DNA of 33,126 nucleotides, taken from positions 60,334 through 93,459 of the forward strand of contig PKTM01000027.1 of assembly GCA_002869145.1 (NCBI GenBank), in the 5' to 3' direction. Within the stretch, counting starts at the first letter, position 1, and the number at the start of each line of letters is the position of its first letter. The stretch comes from Denitrovibrio sp. (GTDB lineage Bacteria > Chrysiogenota > Deferribacteres > Deferribacterales > Geovibrionaceae). The translations under genes and the position numbers were made by a program. Positions 7,303 through 16,302 of this stretch are shown in pieces. The notes below the pieces were generated by a model. That model did not search any database, was not told the origin of the DNA, and was given only the letters and a program-made list of their open reading frames with translations.

Positions 7303-8622
7303 ATGTCTTTTTTCAATGAGCGTTACCGTAAGGTACTTAGAATATCTTTACCGGCAGCCATGCACAATCTGCTGAACATTGTTCAAGGCCTGATAGATAT
7401 GTTTTTTGTCGGCAGCATTTCAGCTGTCAGTGTCGCGGCTGTTGGTGTGAGCATGCAGTACATGGGGCTGATGTATGCCTTTATGTCGCTTATTTACGTA
7501 GGAACAAATACCTTAGTATCAAGGTTTTACGGCGCAAGAGATATGACAAAGGCGGGTCAGACCATCTTTATGATGATACTGTTTTCGTTTGTGATATCAG
7601 GACCTATTACTTATATAGCTATTAATTACGGACCAGAGCTTTTTAACCTTCTGAATACTGGCGAAGAGGTAGCAAAAGAAGGCACAGCATACATGAAGAT
7701 GTTTGCTTTAGGGATACCGGCTATGTATATTATGGGAGTTTTCTTCAGCGGTATGAATGCAATAGGCGCCACGAAAATTCCTCTTTTCATCAGCATCAGC
7801 GGAAACATTTTAAATGTATTTCTCGATTGGGTACTTATATTCGGTAAACTAGGGTTCAAGCCTATGGGTGTTGAGGGTGCAGCCCTTGCTACTGTGCTCG
7901 TTATATATTTTCAGATCGTTCTTTATCTATACGTTTATGTTGTACGCAAAAAGATTCAGATAACTATTAAAATTGACCTCACTCTGCTCAAGCGCGCTTT
8001 GAAAGTAGCCATACCTACTTGGGTGGAGAGGATATCCTCTCATCCGTCATACCTTGTGCTCTCTGCACTGATAGCAAAATATGGCGTAGATTCACTAGCT
8101 GGCTACCAGATAGGGCTCCGGCTTGAAGGGATTGCATTTATGCCTGGGATTGGCTTCACAATGGCTGGGATGGCGCTTGTGGGGCAGGGGATAGGTGCGG
8201 GCAGTCCTGATGATGCGGAGAGGGATGCCATAGCCACAACGGTCTCTGCGGCTGCTGTGATGGGTTTTATAGGCGTGCTGATGATAGCTTTTGCTCATCC
8301 TATGGCATCAGTATTTTCTGACAATGAAGATGCAATAAATTATGCAGCCTACTATCTGAGGATAATGGGTTTTTCTCAGGTTCCCCTTGCTATAACATTT
8401 GTTATGTCCGGTTGTCTCAGGGGAGCAGGGGATACCAGAGGGACTTTTCTGATAAACACTGCATCACTTTGGGGGCTTCGAATATTTCCCGCATGGCTTA
8501 TCTCTATGATAACTGATACGCCGATATGGATTTTTATTGTGTGTGTTGCAGAGACATTTATCAGAAGTATAATTCTGATGCGCCGTTTCCGCTCAGGACA
8601 CTGGAAATCAATTAAAGTGTGA
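7303..8622 (+). CDS. MATE family efflux transporter
   Basis: The 439-residue protein has about 12 hydrophobic membrane segments arranged as two similar halves, as expected for MATE proteins, which export cationic drugs or metabolites using a sodium or proton gradient. Typical features are LPAAMHNLLNIVQGLIDMFFVGSIS near the N-terminus, ALATVLVIYFQ at the end of the first half, and GIGFTMAGMALVGQGIGAGSPDDAER and MSGCLRGAGDTRGTFLINTASLWGLRI in the second half. Length is normal. AGG lies 7 bases before the start. A DUF805 gene follows after 13 bases. Substrate cannot be told from sequence. Confidence 0.93.
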   Translation: MSFFNERYRKVLRISLPAAMHNLLNIVQGLIDMFFVGSISAVSVAAVGVSMQYMGLMYAFMSLIYVGTNTLVSRFYGARDMTKAGQTIFMMILFSFVISGPITYIAINYGPELFNLLNTGEEVAKEGTAYMKMFALGIPAMYIMGVFFSGMNAIGATKIPLFISISGNILNVFLDWVLIFGKLGFKPMGVEGAALATVLVIYFQIVLYLYVYVVRKKIQITIKIDLTLLKRALKVAIPTWVERISSHPSYLVLSALIAKYGVDSLAGYQIGLRLEGIAFMPGIGFTMAGMALVGQGIGAGSPDDAERDAIATTVSAAAVMGFIGVLMIAFAHPMASVFSDNEDAINYAAYYLRIMGFSQVPLAITFVMSGCLRGAGDTRGTFLINTASLWGLRIFPAWLISMITDTPIWIFIVCVAETFIRSIILMRRFRSGHWKSIKV

Positions 8623-8635
8623 TTAAGGACTTTTT

Positions 8636-8977
8636 ATGAACTGGTATATTAAAGTGATGAAGGACTATACTAATTTTGACGGGAGAGCAACTAGAACTGA
8701 ATACTGGTATTTTACAATGTTTAACATTCTGTTTTACATCGGAGCTTCACTTGTAGATGTGATTATTATGGTGCCTATTGCAAGCATGTTATACGGGCTT
8801 ATAGTTCTTTTGCCGGGCATTGCTGTTTTGGTGCGCCGTCTTCACGATATTGGAAAAACCGGATGGTGGATACTGCTGAGCTTTGTTCCAGTTATCGGTT
8901 TTGTTATACTTATCTATTTTCTGGTGCAGGACAGTCATCCTGATAATGAATACGGTCCAAACCCAAAAGGCCGTTAG
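8636..8977 (+). CDS. DUF805 family membrane protein
   Basis: The 113-residue protein has the DUF805 hallmarks. WYIKVMKDYTNFDGRATRTEYWYFTMFN leads into the first membrane helix. LPGIAVLVRRLHDIGKTGWWILLSFVPVIG is the most conserved block, and DSHPDNEYGPNPKG closes the protein. Three or four membrane helices are likely. Function is unknown for the family. It follows the MATE gene closely on the same strand and is probably cotranscribed. Confidence 0.92.
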   Translation: MNWYIKVMKDYTNFDGRATRTEYWYFTMFNILFYIGASLVDVIIMVPIASMLYGLIVLLPGIAVLVRRLHDIGKTGWWILLSFVPVIGFVILIYFLVQDSHPDNEYGPNPKGR

Positions 8978-9002
8978 AGCCTTAGTCTGTTAAAAACAAG
9001 CA

Positions 9003-9944
9003 TCAATAAGGGTAAAAGCAGGAGAAGTCGTCTTTGAAGGGGGGCTTTTCTGTACGACATTTTTCGGTAGCTTTTTCGCAGCGTGGGTGAAAGACGCAGG
9101 CGTTATCGAAGTCTTTATTGTTAAAGGTTATTGTGCCTTTGATGGTGTTCAGATAATCTCTGTCATCGCCGAGTTTTGGCACACAGTTTTGAAGGTTAAT
9201 GCTGTATGGATGGCGCACCTTTCCGCTTTTCAGGCTTTCAGATGTCACTCGCTCCATTATCTCCCCCGCATACATAATGAATGATTCATCAGCAACACGG
9301 GACATGAGCGACAGGTCGTGGGTTATGAAAATAACTGTCAGATCTTTTTCGCGGTTCAGCTTTTTTATAAGCTCGACTATCTGCTCCTGAATGGTGACAT
9401 CCAGTGCTGTTGTAGGCTCATCCGCTATTAGCAGCTCAGGGTTAGAGGCAAGTGCCATAGCTATCATAACCCTTTGGTTCATACCGCCTGAGAGCTGGTG
9501 GGGGAATGAGTTCAGCCTTTCCGCAGGGTGAGGTATCTCAACCTCTTCGAGCAGCTTTTCGGCTCTTTTAAGGGCATCAACTTTTGATATTTTAGGTTCA
9601 TGCATCCTTATGGTTTCTACTATCTGATTTCCAACGGTATATACAGGATTCAGAGATGCTGTAGGGTTCTGGAATATCATAGAAACCCTAGTGCCTCTGA
9701 TAGCTCTGAAATCCTTCTCTGTTATAAGCTCTTTGCCATCGAGGAATATGGAGCCGCCTGTTTTCACTACAGGTTTTTTTATAAGGTTCAGTATGGTCTT
9801 TGCAAGAATGGTTTTCCCGCTGCCGGATTCTCCTGCTATGCCTAATATTTCTCCAGTTTTAAGAGACAAAGAGACGTCACGCAGAATGATAAAGCTGGCT
9901 GATGGGTCTTGTAATTCAATCGTGAGGTTTTTAACTTCAAGCAT
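9003..9944 (-). CDS. Oligopeptide/dipeptide-type ABC transporter ATPase (OppD/DppD-like)
   Basis: The 313-residue protein has a Walker A motif (GESGSGKT), a Q-loop in [20 protein letters not shown], the signature LSGGMNQR, a Walker B ([12 protein letters not shown]) and an H-loop (VIFITHDLS). The C-terminal segment [21 protein letters not shown] is the cysteine-bearing tail typical of Opp/Dpp/Nik ATPases. It would couple ATP hydrolysis to import of peptides, nickel or similar substrates. No permease, binding protein or second ATPase lies beside it in this window, so it is an orphan subunit here. The frame is open to 10025, but [11 protein letters not shown] at 9944 matches the usual start; no strong ribosome site is seen. 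Confidence 0.88.
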   Translation of the reverse strand: MLEVKNLTIELQDPSASFIILRDVSLSLKTGEILGIAGESGSGKTILAKTILNLIKKPVVKTGGSIFLDGKELITEKDFRAIRGTRVSMIFQNPTASLNPVYTVGNQIVETIRMHEPKISKVDALKRAEKLLEEVEIPHPAERLNSFPHQLSGGMNQRVMIAMALASNPELLIADEPTTALDVTIQEQIVELIKKLNREKDLTVIFITHDLSLMSRVADESFIMYAGEIMERVTSESLKSGKVRHPYSINLQNCVPKLGDDRDYLNTIKGTITFNNKDFDNACVFHPRCEKATEKCRTEKPPFKDDFSCFYPY

Positions 9945-10039
9945 GTGGAAAATATAGTTGATGTTTGTCGGCATGTCTATATAATTAAGTAGGTCGTTCG
10001 GTTGTGAACGGCTTTTTTTGTGCAACAGAGGTTGAACCC

Positions 10040-11761
10040 TTGAAAATTCCTGATACCAAAATCGACGAAATACTTGAACAAACGGATATTTATCAGCTCA
10101 TAGATGAAGTTGTGCCGCTGAAAAAAGCGGGTAACAGCTTCAAAGGGCTTTGTCCGTTTCACACAGAAAAAACTCCATCATTCAATGTTCATCCGGACAA
10201 AGGCTATTTCCACTGTTTCGGCTGCGGCGAAGGGGGAAACTCCATCTCTTTTGTGATGAAATATCATAATTTCGCATTCCCTGATGCTGTGAGGTTTCTG
10301 GGTGAACGGTGCGGTGTTACCATTGAATATGATCAGAATGCCAGTCAGGATGCAAAGGACATAGTTGCTCTTCACGATGAGCTAACCATAGATTCACGAA
10401 AATTCCTTTACTCGCAAGAGGGGAAGACTGCGCTGAACTATCTTTATAAAAGAAGTTTCACTGACAAATTGCTGGAGGAATTTCTGGTAGGTTATTTTCC
10501 GGCAAATGTAGATACTTCCAAATATGTTAGAAAATACGATAAATCAGTACTTATAAACTCAGGGCTCTTTAAAGAGGGCAAATATGGGCTTCGGCTGATG
10601 TTTTACGATCGTGTAATGATTCCTGTGAAAGGCGTTACAGGGAAGACTATAGCATTCTCAGGCCGCACAATATCAGACCAGCAGCCGAAATACATAAACT
10701 CACCGGAGACGGAAGTTTTTAAAAAACGCCGAGTCCTTTACAACATGGACAAAGCTAAGCAGTTTCTTAGAAAATCTGAGTTTGCAATGGTTGTGGAGGG
10801 GTATTTTGACGTGATGCGTTTGTCGGAGTATGGCTTTGGCAACTGCGTGGCGTCAATGGGTACATCGCTCACCAGCGAACACATAAGTCTGCTGCGGCGG
10901 TATACCGGTGATATTTATATGCTTTTTGACGGCGATCAGGCTGGATATAATTCTGCATTAAAAAGCCTTGAAACTTTTCTTATGACGGATACATTCCCTT
11001 ATGTGGTGTTTCTGCCGGAGGGTGAGGATCCTGACTCATTTCTGGCAAAACACGGAAAAGATGGATTTGAGCAGATGCTGGGTGAAAAGAAGGATCTTTT
11101 TCTCTTTGCCGCAGAAGCACTTCTAAAAAAGTCAAAAGATTTCAATGCAAAACTCAGAAGTCTTGATAAAATTAAGAACCTGCTTGTTTCTGTGAAGAGT
11201 CCATACAGAAAAGATCACTATGCAGCAAAGCTCTCGGCAATGTATCAGGTGGATGAAAATACTTTAAGAAAGGATATTGATATTTCCGCCGCAAAAACTA
11301 CATTAAGAAGGACTGAGTACTCAGCGCAAAACGGCAAGACCGGGAACAGGAGTATGACTTACTTCTGTGAAAGGGATTTTGTCGCAGCGTTGGTTCAGCT
11401 TCCGGAGGACGTATCTCTGATGATGACAGAGAACATATTGCCAGAATATTTCAATGACAGAAAAATGTCTGAAATATATAAGAAAGTTCTTGAAGTTTTA
11501 GAGAATGGTGATAATATCAATGTCCTTTTGAGTACACCCGATATAGCTAAGGAGCTTTCTCCTGTATTAGTAAGTGATTTAAATTCGGACCTGTACCGCA
11601 CGGCTGCAGCCAGCAGAGAAAAAATTCTGGCCAATTCTATCAGAGAATCCATGAACCGTAAGATTAAAGATACTTCGGATATGGGTGAAAAGCGCAGACT
11701 TTTGATAGAAAAGTTCAGAGTAAAAAAACAATCTCAGGAAAAGACAGAACCGGAGGATTGA
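10040..11761 (+). CDS. dnaG: DNA primase DnaG
   Basis: The protein carries the CHC2 zinc finger (CPFH at about residues 38-41 and CFGC at 59-62, after VPLKKAGNSFKGL). The primase catalytic core follows, including a TOPRIM domain with MVVEGYFDVM and YMLFDGDQAG, and then a C-terminal helicase-interaction region. It makes RNA primers at the replication fork. I chose the TTG at 10040 because AGAGG lies 8 bases ahead and the N-terminus then reads MKIPDTKIDEILEQTDIYQLI, as in other DnaG proteins. The frame is open to a GTG at 10004 with a weak ribosome site. At 573 residues the length is normal. rpoD follows after 6 bases, the conserved dnaG-rpoD pair. Confidence 0.96.
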   Translation: MKIPDTKIDEILEQTDIYQLIDEVVPLKKAGNSFKGLCPFHTEKTPSFNVHPDKGYFHCFGCGEGGNSISFVMKYHNFAFPDAVRFLGERCGVTIEYDQNASQDAKDIVALHDELTIDSRKFLYSQEGKTALNYLYKRSFTDKLLEEFLVGYFPANVDTSKYVRKYDKSVLINSGLFKEGKYGLRLMFYDRVMIPVKGVTGKTIAFSGRTISDQQPKYINSPETEVFKKRRVLYNMDKAKQFLRKSEFAMVVEGYFDVMRLSEYGFGNCVASMGTSLTSEHISLLRRYTGDIYMLFDGDQAGYNSALKSLETFLMTDTFPYVVFLPEGEDPDSFLAKHGKDGFEQMLGEKKDLFLFAAEALLKKSKDFNAKLRSLDKIKNLLVSVKSPYRKDHYAAKLSAMYQVDENTLRKDIDISAAKTTLRRTEYSAQNGKTGNRSMTYFCERDFVAALVQLPEDVSLMMTENILPEYFNDRKMSEIYKKVLEVLENGDNINVLLSTPDIAKELSPVLVSDLNSDLYRTAAASREKILANSIRESMNRKIKDTSDMGEKRRLLIEKFRVKKQSQEKTEPED

Positions 11762-11767
11762 AAATAT

Positions 11768-13675
11768 ATGTCAATGTCTCGAAAGATCAAAAGCCCTGAA
11801 GTAAAGAACATTATCGCAATGGGCAAGGAAAAGGGCTTCCTTACATTCGACGAGATCAATGAAAGCCTTCCAGATGAAATACTTTCTACAGAACTTATTG
11901 ATGAAATAATGATGCTTCTTGCACAGCTTAAGATAGATGTTATTGACTCAAAAGTTGATAAAGCAAATCTTTTCTCTTCTGATGACGATATGGATGACGA
12001 TGAAGATTCTATCTCACTTCTGAAAGAGGTGGAGGAATCCATTAGTACAGATGACCCTGTAAGACTCTACCTGAAAGAGATGGGGAACATACCGCTTCTT
12101 AACAGGGAAGAAGAGATAGAAGTAGCCAAAGAGATAGAAGAGGGGCAGAGAAAAGTTGTTCGTGCCGTACTTCTTTATCCTAACACTGCAATGAAGATCA
12201 TGGATATCGCACGCAACATTCGTAACGATAGCGTAAGACTGAAAGATATCATAGATATCGATGACGGAGTAGATGCGGAGAATGAAGAGCTGGACGCAGT
12301 TGAAAACGCAAATGAAGATTCTGAAGTTGATGAAAATTCTGAAGAGATAAAACAGCCTGAAACTGAGCCAGAAGTGGAACCAGCACCAGTGAAAACTCTT
12401 GAAGAGATTGCCGCAGAGATTGAACAGGAGCAGCAGTTACAAGAAGAGCGTGAGGAACAGATCAAAGTTCAGTACATCACCATCCTTGAGGATATTGCTG
12501 ATAAGCTCCACAAGAATATAGAAATCAACGACATGATCAAAGAGAACAAGTGCTCCATCGATGAGATGCTTAACATCAAACTGAAGATGCACGAGTCTGT
12601 AGATGAAATAACAGACAAGCTCCTTGAGATTAAAGTAAATTATTCTAAAATATGTATAATAGCCAACGAGATAAAAGATGCTCATCTTTCGATCTATGAG
12701 AAATCAAAAGATATTGATAAGATATGCAAGCTTATAAGATATACAGATTATTCCGACCCGGCTGCTGTTACAGAAGAAGAGCTGGAAAGAGCTTGCGAAA
12801 ACAGAGGAATGTCTGCTCCTGACTATACCATAATTCTGAAAAAATACAGAAAAGCCAAAAAAGGACTCGATGGCTGCATAAGCGGACTCGGTTTTGATAA
12901 GGCCGAGCTGGATGTAATCCATGATTCTCTGCTTACAGGCGAGAATGACACTGAAATGGCAAAGTCAAAACTTATCGAGGCAAACCTTCGACTTGTTGTT
13001 TCCATAGCTAAAAAGTACACAAACAGAGGCCTTCAGTTTCTTGACCTTATTCAGGAAGGAAACATCGGTCTTATGAAAGCTGTGGAGAAGTTCGAGTATA
13101 AGCGCGGATATAAGTTTTCTACATATGCTACATGGTGGATAAGACAAGCTATAACCAGAGCTATTGCTGATCAGGCAAGAACGATACGTATCCCTGTGCA
13201 CATGATAGAGACCATAAACAAGATGATGAAGATTACAAGACAGCTTCAGCAGGATATGGGGCGTGAGCCTACACCTGAGGAGATATCCAGCAAGATGGAT
13301 ATTCCTGTCGAAAAAATAAAAAAGGTAATGAAGATAGCCAAGGAACCTGTTTCTCTGGAAACACCTATAGGTGAAGACGAGGACAGCTCTCTTGGAGACT
13401 TTATAGAGGACAAATCTGCCAAAAACCCATCGGAAGAGGTGACATACCTTAAACTTCGGGAGCACACCAAGCAGATTCTCGAAACTCTTTCACACAGAGA
13501 GGCGAGTGTCCTGAAACTCAGGTTCGGTATTGAGTGCGATTCCGACCATACTCTGGAAGAGGTAGGTAAGCAGTTTAATGTTACACGTGAGCGTATCAGA
13601 CAGATCGAAGCAAAAGCACTTCGGAAGCTACGCCACCCTACCAGAAGCAGAATACTGAAAACCTTTACAGAATAG
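11768..13675 (+). CDS. rpoD: RNA polymerase primary sigma factor RpoD (sigma-70)
   Basis: The 635-residue protein has all regions of a group 1 sigma factor. Region 1.1 is N-terminal ([12 protein letters not shown]), followed by an acidic stretch. Region 1.2 is [32 protein letters not shown] long acidic non-conserved region comes next. Regions 2.1-2.4 include [75 protein letters not shown]. Region 3 is next, and region 4.2 ends [32 protein letters not shown] lies within the last codons of dnaG, so the two are probably translated from one transcript. It directs housekeeping transcription, so sites such as TATAAT at 3422 would be its targets. Confidence 0.98.
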   Translation: MSMSRKIKSPEVKNIIAMGKEKGFLTFDEINESLPDEILSTELIDEIMMLLAQLKIDVIDSKVDKANLFSSDDDMDDDEDSISLLKEVEESISTDDPVRLYLKEMGNIPLLNREEEIEVAKEIEEGQRKVVRAVLLYPNTAMKIMDIARNIRNDSVRLKDIIDIDDGVDAENEELDAVENANEDSEVDENSEEIKQPETEPEVEPAPVKTLEEIAAEIEQEQQLQEEREEQIKVQYITILEDIADKLHKNIEINDMIKENKCSIDEMLNIKLKMHESVDEITDKLLEIKVNYSKICIIANEIKDAHLSIYEKSKDIDKICKLIRYTDYSDPAAVTEEELERACENRGMSAPDYTIILKKYRKAKKGLDGCISGLGFDKAELDVIHDSLLTGENDTEMAKSKLIEANLRLVVSIAKKYTNRGLQFLDLIQEGNIGLMKAVEKFEYKRGYKFSTYATWWIRQAITRAIADQARTIRIPVHMIETINKMMKITRQLQQDMGREPTPEEISSKMDIPVEKIKKVMKIAKEPVSLETPIGEDEDSSLGDFIEDKSAKNPSEEVTYLKLREHTKQILETLSHREASVLKLRFGIECDSDHTLEEVGKQFNVTRERIRQIEAKALRKLRHPTRSRILKTFTE

Positions 13676-13686
13676 TATATTAGTTG

Positions 13687-13715
13687 TTGACAAAACCATC
13701 AATTTTGGTTAAAAC
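13687..13715 (+). promoter_or_regulatory. Possible sigma-70 promoter for the tRNA
   Basis: A perfect TTGACA (13687-13692) is followed after exactly 17 bases by TAAAAC (13710-13715, 4 of 6), placing the start near 13722, about 55 bases before the tRNA. The site lies inside an imperfect inverted repeat (GTTGAC at 13686-13691, GTCAAC at 13716-13721), so a stem or a regulator site is also possible. Confidence 0.4.
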
Positions 13716-13776
13716 GTCAACTCGCTAACCGACATACAGCGAATTTGGTTTTAGCGATGAAAGAAAAAATAGATAC

Positions 13777-13850
13777 GGGCCAATAGCTCAGTTGGCTAGA
13801 GCCACCGGCTCATAACCGGTAGGTCCTTGGTTCGATTCCAAGTTGGCCCA
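13777..13850 (+). tRNA. tRNA with CAU anticodon, probably elongator tRNA-Met
   Basis: A full cloverleaf can be drawn. The acceptor stem is GGGCCAA/TTGGCCC, the D stem GCTC/GAGC, and the anticodon stem ACCGG/CCGGT with loop CTCATAA. The T stem is CTTGG/CCAAG with loop TTCGATT, and the discriminator base is A. CCA is not encoded. The first pair is G-C, so it is not the initiator, which has a mismatch there. Elongator Met and Ile (lysidine-modified CAU) tRNAs share this anticodon and are not cleanly separable by eye. A T run follows at 13851-13856. Confidence 0.95.
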
Positions 13851-13905
13851 TTTTTTCAGTCCGGCAGCTTCACGGGAGGCTGTAAGGCAAACTTAAAAAT
13901 ATGGT

Positions 13906-15018
13906 ATGGGAAGAGTGATTAGAGTAAAAGAGATACTAAACTTTTTAGAGAGAGGCTTTGCCGATTTATCCCGACAATACGATTGGGATAACAGCGGAAA
14001 GCAACTGATTTTGACCGATCAGAAAATCTCCAAAACAGCTCTTGCACTAGACCCAACTGAAAAGGTTATAGAAGAAGCAATCAAAGAGGGGTGTGAGTTA
14101 CTTATAACTCATCACCCCCTTTTTTTTGGCAAAATACGAAGTCTGGATATTTCTAAAACCTTTGATAGAAAAGTGATAAAAGCCATACAGGGCGGGCTTT
14201 CCATTGTATCCGCTCACACAAGCCTTGATCTAGCAGACTTCAGTCTTAACGACTATATATGTAAAATTCTAAACGCTAATGTGGTTTCATCTTTTATAAA
14301 AGAGGGTGCAGACGAATATGTGAAATTTGTCGTTTTTGTACCTGTTGCTCACGCAGATAAAGTTCGTGAAGCAATTATAAAATCAGGCGGCGGTCACATA
14401 GGCAACTATTCAGGCTGTACGTTTTCTATCTCTGGCGAAGGGACATTTATACCCGAAGACGGTACAAATCCGTTCATAGGCAAAAAAGGCGAACTGGAGA
14501 AGGTTCAGGAACTGCGCATTGAGACCATTATAGAGAAGAAGAACCTCTCTGGATTGTTGAAGGCTGTTGTAGAAGCACACCCATACGAAGAGGTGGCACA
14601 CGATGTATATAAGCTTGATATGGGTAAAGCATACGGCTTAGGCAGGGTTGGTGAGCTGAAAGAAGAACTTTCAGCAGAAGAGTTTCTGGGGCTTGTGAAG
14701 AGCAAGCTGTGTGCAGACACACTAAGGCTTAACATGAACCCGGAAGGAAGAAAGATAAAAAAGTTTGCAGTTGTCACCGGCAGCGGTGCGTCACTTTGGA
14801 AAAATTGCCTGTCAGCGGGTGTTGACGTTCTTATCACCGGCGATATGAAACATCACGATTCGCTGGACGCTAAAGAAAACGGTGTGATGATAATCGATGG
14901 CGGCCACTACGAAACTGAAAAAATATATATGAGCTTCCTTGCGGAACTGCTCAGCAAAGAATTCGAAATAGAAACTGTTTTAATAGAGGAAGAATCCTCT
15001 ATTATTAACTGGAGGTAA
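13906..15018 (+). CDS. Nif3-like dinuclear metal centre protein (YqfO/GCH1 type 2-like)
   Basis: The 370-residue protein has the Nif3 metal-ligand motifs. LLITHHPLFF holds the two adjacent histidines (about residues 68-69), SAHTSLDLADFSLND gives a further His and Asp, and ITGDMKHHDS with IIDGGHYETEKIY sits near the C-terminus. A central insert of about 100 residues (YVKFVVFVPVAHADKVREAIIKSGGGHIGNYSGCTFS) resembles the PII-like insert of YqfO. Function of the family is not settled. The ATG at 13906 has no strong ribosome site, and an in-frame TAA at 13894 limits the start. The zinc-ribbon gene follows after 4 bases, an order seen in other bacteria. Confidence 0.92.
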   Translation: MGRVIRVKEILNFLERGFADLSRQYDWDNSGKQLILTDQKISKTALALDPTEKVIEEAIKEGCELLITHHPLFFGKIRSLDISKTFDRKVIKAIQGGLSIVSAHTSLDLADFSLNDYICKILNANVVSSFIKEGADEYVKFVVFVPVAHADKVREAIIKSGGGHIGNYSGCTFSISGEGTFIPEDGTNPFIGKKGELEKVQELRIETIIEKKNLSGLLKAVVEAHPYEEVAHDVYKLDMGKAYGLGRVGELKEELSAEEFLGLVKSKLCADTLRLNMNPEGRKIKKFAVVTGSGASLWKNCLSAGVDVLITGDMKHHDSLDAKENGVMIIDGGHYETEKIYMSFLAELLSKEFEIETVLIEEESSIINWR

Positions 15019-15022
15019 ATAA

Positions 15023-15742
15023 ATGCTTGAAGCTGTCTCAAAACTTATTGAGATTCAGAGACTGGATAACCTTATTGCAGATGCAGAGGACAAACTGGCC
15101 GGGATACCTGATTATCTCGCCGAAGCACAAAGTGAGCTGGAAACAGCTCAGAAAGAATTTGACGTTTTCAAAGAGGAGTACGGCAAAGACCTTGGTTCTA
15201 AAACCGAACTGGAAACATTTTATGAAGAGAACAAAGCTCAGCTTGAAAAAGCTCAGAAGAAACTCCCTGAAGTAAAAAATAACAAAGAGTACGAAGCTGT
15301 ACTGAAAGAGATGGACACCCTTAAAAAGAATGTCAACACAGCGGAGTATCAACTTTTAGAGCTAAACGACTCAGTGGACAAGTTCAAGTCCGAAGATGAT
15401 AATGTCATCAAAAAACTCGAAGATGCTAAAGTTAAGAATGAAGAGTGTCTGAAAAGACGTGATGAGGAAAATTCTGAACTCACTTCTGAACTTGCGAAGA
15501 ACAAGGAGAAGAGAATAGAAGCCATTAAAAATGTAAAGAAGTCTCTCCTTGCCAAATACGACAGAGTCAGGCACGCCAGAAACAACCTTGCAGTGGTAAG
15601 AGTAGAAGATGAAACATGTACAGGCTGCTGTATTAAGGTTCCGCCACAGCTTTATGTTGAAGTAGTAAAAGATAAGGAGCTCTTTCAGTGCCCTAACTGC
15701 CAGAGATTTCTTTACTACAGAAGCGAAGAAGCTGATGCCTGA
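15023..15742 (+). CDS. C4 zinc-ribbon coiled-coil protein (DUF164/CdsZ type)
   Basis: The 239-residue protein is mainly two long coiled-coil helices (about residues 15-185). They are followed by a zinc ribbon with CTGCCIKVPPQLYVEVVKDKELFQCPNCQRFLYY, giving CxxC...CxxC. This fits the family of Chlamydia CT398 and Helicobacter HP0958, which have been linked to sigma-54, secretion chaperones and flagellar regulation. A sigma-54 promoter occurs elsewhere in this window, which is at least compatible. GGAGG precedes the ATG. Its end overlaps the RNase H start by 8 bases. Confidence 0.9.
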   Translation: MLEAVSKLIEIQRLDNLIADAEDKLAGIPDYLAEAQSELETAQKEFDVFKEEYGKDLGSKTELETFYEENKAQLEKAQKKLPEVKNNKEYEAVLKEMDTLKKNVNTAEYQLLELNDSVDKFKSEDDNVIKKLEDAKVKNEECLKRRDEENSELTSELAKNKEKRIEAIKNVKKSLLAKYDRVRHARNNLAVVRVEDETCTGCCIKVPPQLYVEVVKDKELFQCPNCQRFLYYRSEEADA

Positions 15743-16139
15743 GATAAAGATATACACCGACGGGGCTAGCAGGGGAAACCCTGGTCCCGCCGGATGTGGT
15801 TATGTTGTTTATGCTGATGGGCAAGAGATAGCAAGCGGTAAGAAATATATTGGTACAGCCACAAACAATGTAGCTGAGTATACCGCAGTTCTTGAGGCTT
15901 GCAAAAACCCTGTTCTTGCAAAGTTCACCCACCTTAATTTTTACCTTGATTCAGAACTGGTAGTAAAACAGATGAAAGGGGAGTACAAGGTCAAAAGTCC
16001 TGGTCTTATACCTCTGAAAGATGAGCTTCGCAATATGATTCGCGAGAAATTTGTCACTTTTAACCATGTACCCAGAGAGCTTAACAAAGAGGCTGATAAA
16101 CTTGCAAATCAGGCCATCGATTCATACCATATAGGTTAA
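15735..16139 (+). CDS. rnhA: Ribonuclease HI family protein
   Basis: The 134-residue protein has the four acidic residues of the RNase H fold: the Asp in IYTDGASRGNPGPAG, the Glu in NNVAEYTAVLEA, the Asp in NFYLDSELVVKQM, and the Asp in LNKEADKLANQA. It lacks the basic protrusion of E. coli RNase HI and so resembles the shorter bacterial and archaeal type (YpdQ/Sto-RNase HI-like). It would cleave RNA in RNA-DNA hybrids. The start lies inside the end of the zinc-ribbon gene, indicating coupling. The gene symbol is by family and may not mark the sole RNase HI. Confidence 0.93.
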   Translation: MPEIKIYTDGASRGNPGPAGCGYVVYADGQEIASGKKYIGTATNNVAEYTAVLEACKNPVLAKFTHLNFYLDSELVVKQMKGEYKVKSPGLIPLKDELRNMIREKFVTFNHVPRELNKEADKLANQAIDSYHIG

Positions 16140-16162
16140 CCCATTCCTATAATTTTTATTTT

Positions 16163-16172
16163 GTGCTAGAAT
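16163..16172 (+). promoter_or_regulatory. Extended -10 promoter before the TPR gene
   Basis: GTGCTAGAAT contains the extended -10 pattern TGnTAGAAT (5 of 6 in the hexamer). The -35 area (TTCCTA at 16144-16149) is poor, as is common for extended -10 promoters. A start near 16179 gives a leader of about 124 bases. Confidence 0.45.
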
Positions 16173-16198
16173 CTCACTGAAAGCTTTACTTTTCTATG

Positions 16199-16273
16199 AT
16201 TTATCCGATTTATATAAAACAGAAATATCTGTCTGTTTTGGCCTTCAGAGGATCTGGCGGATGATGGATAAAT
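16199..16273 (+). other. Structured 5' leader of the TPR gene
   Basis: ATTTATCC (16199-16206) pairs perfectly with GGATAAAT (16266-16273). Inside are a perfect 8-bp hairpin AAAACAGA/TCTGTTTT (16216-16223, 16232-16239) and a smaller CAGA-GGA-TCTG stem, so a three-way junction is possible. I could not match it to a known riboswitch. The ribosome site GGAGGG (16287-16292) lies just downstream. It may be a regulatory leader or chance pairing in AT-rich DNA. Confidence 0.45.
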
Positions 16274-16302
16274 AAGAAAAAAGGCCGGAGGGATAACGGA
16301 GT

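Noticed and set aside
8967-8983. Terminator AAGGC/GCCTT at the end of DUF805
   Set aside because: Five base pairs only, stop codon in the loop, and no T run afterwards.
16140-16302. RNase P RNA after the RNase H gene
   Set aside because: The gap is only about 160 bases and none of the conserved RNase P RNA segments is present.
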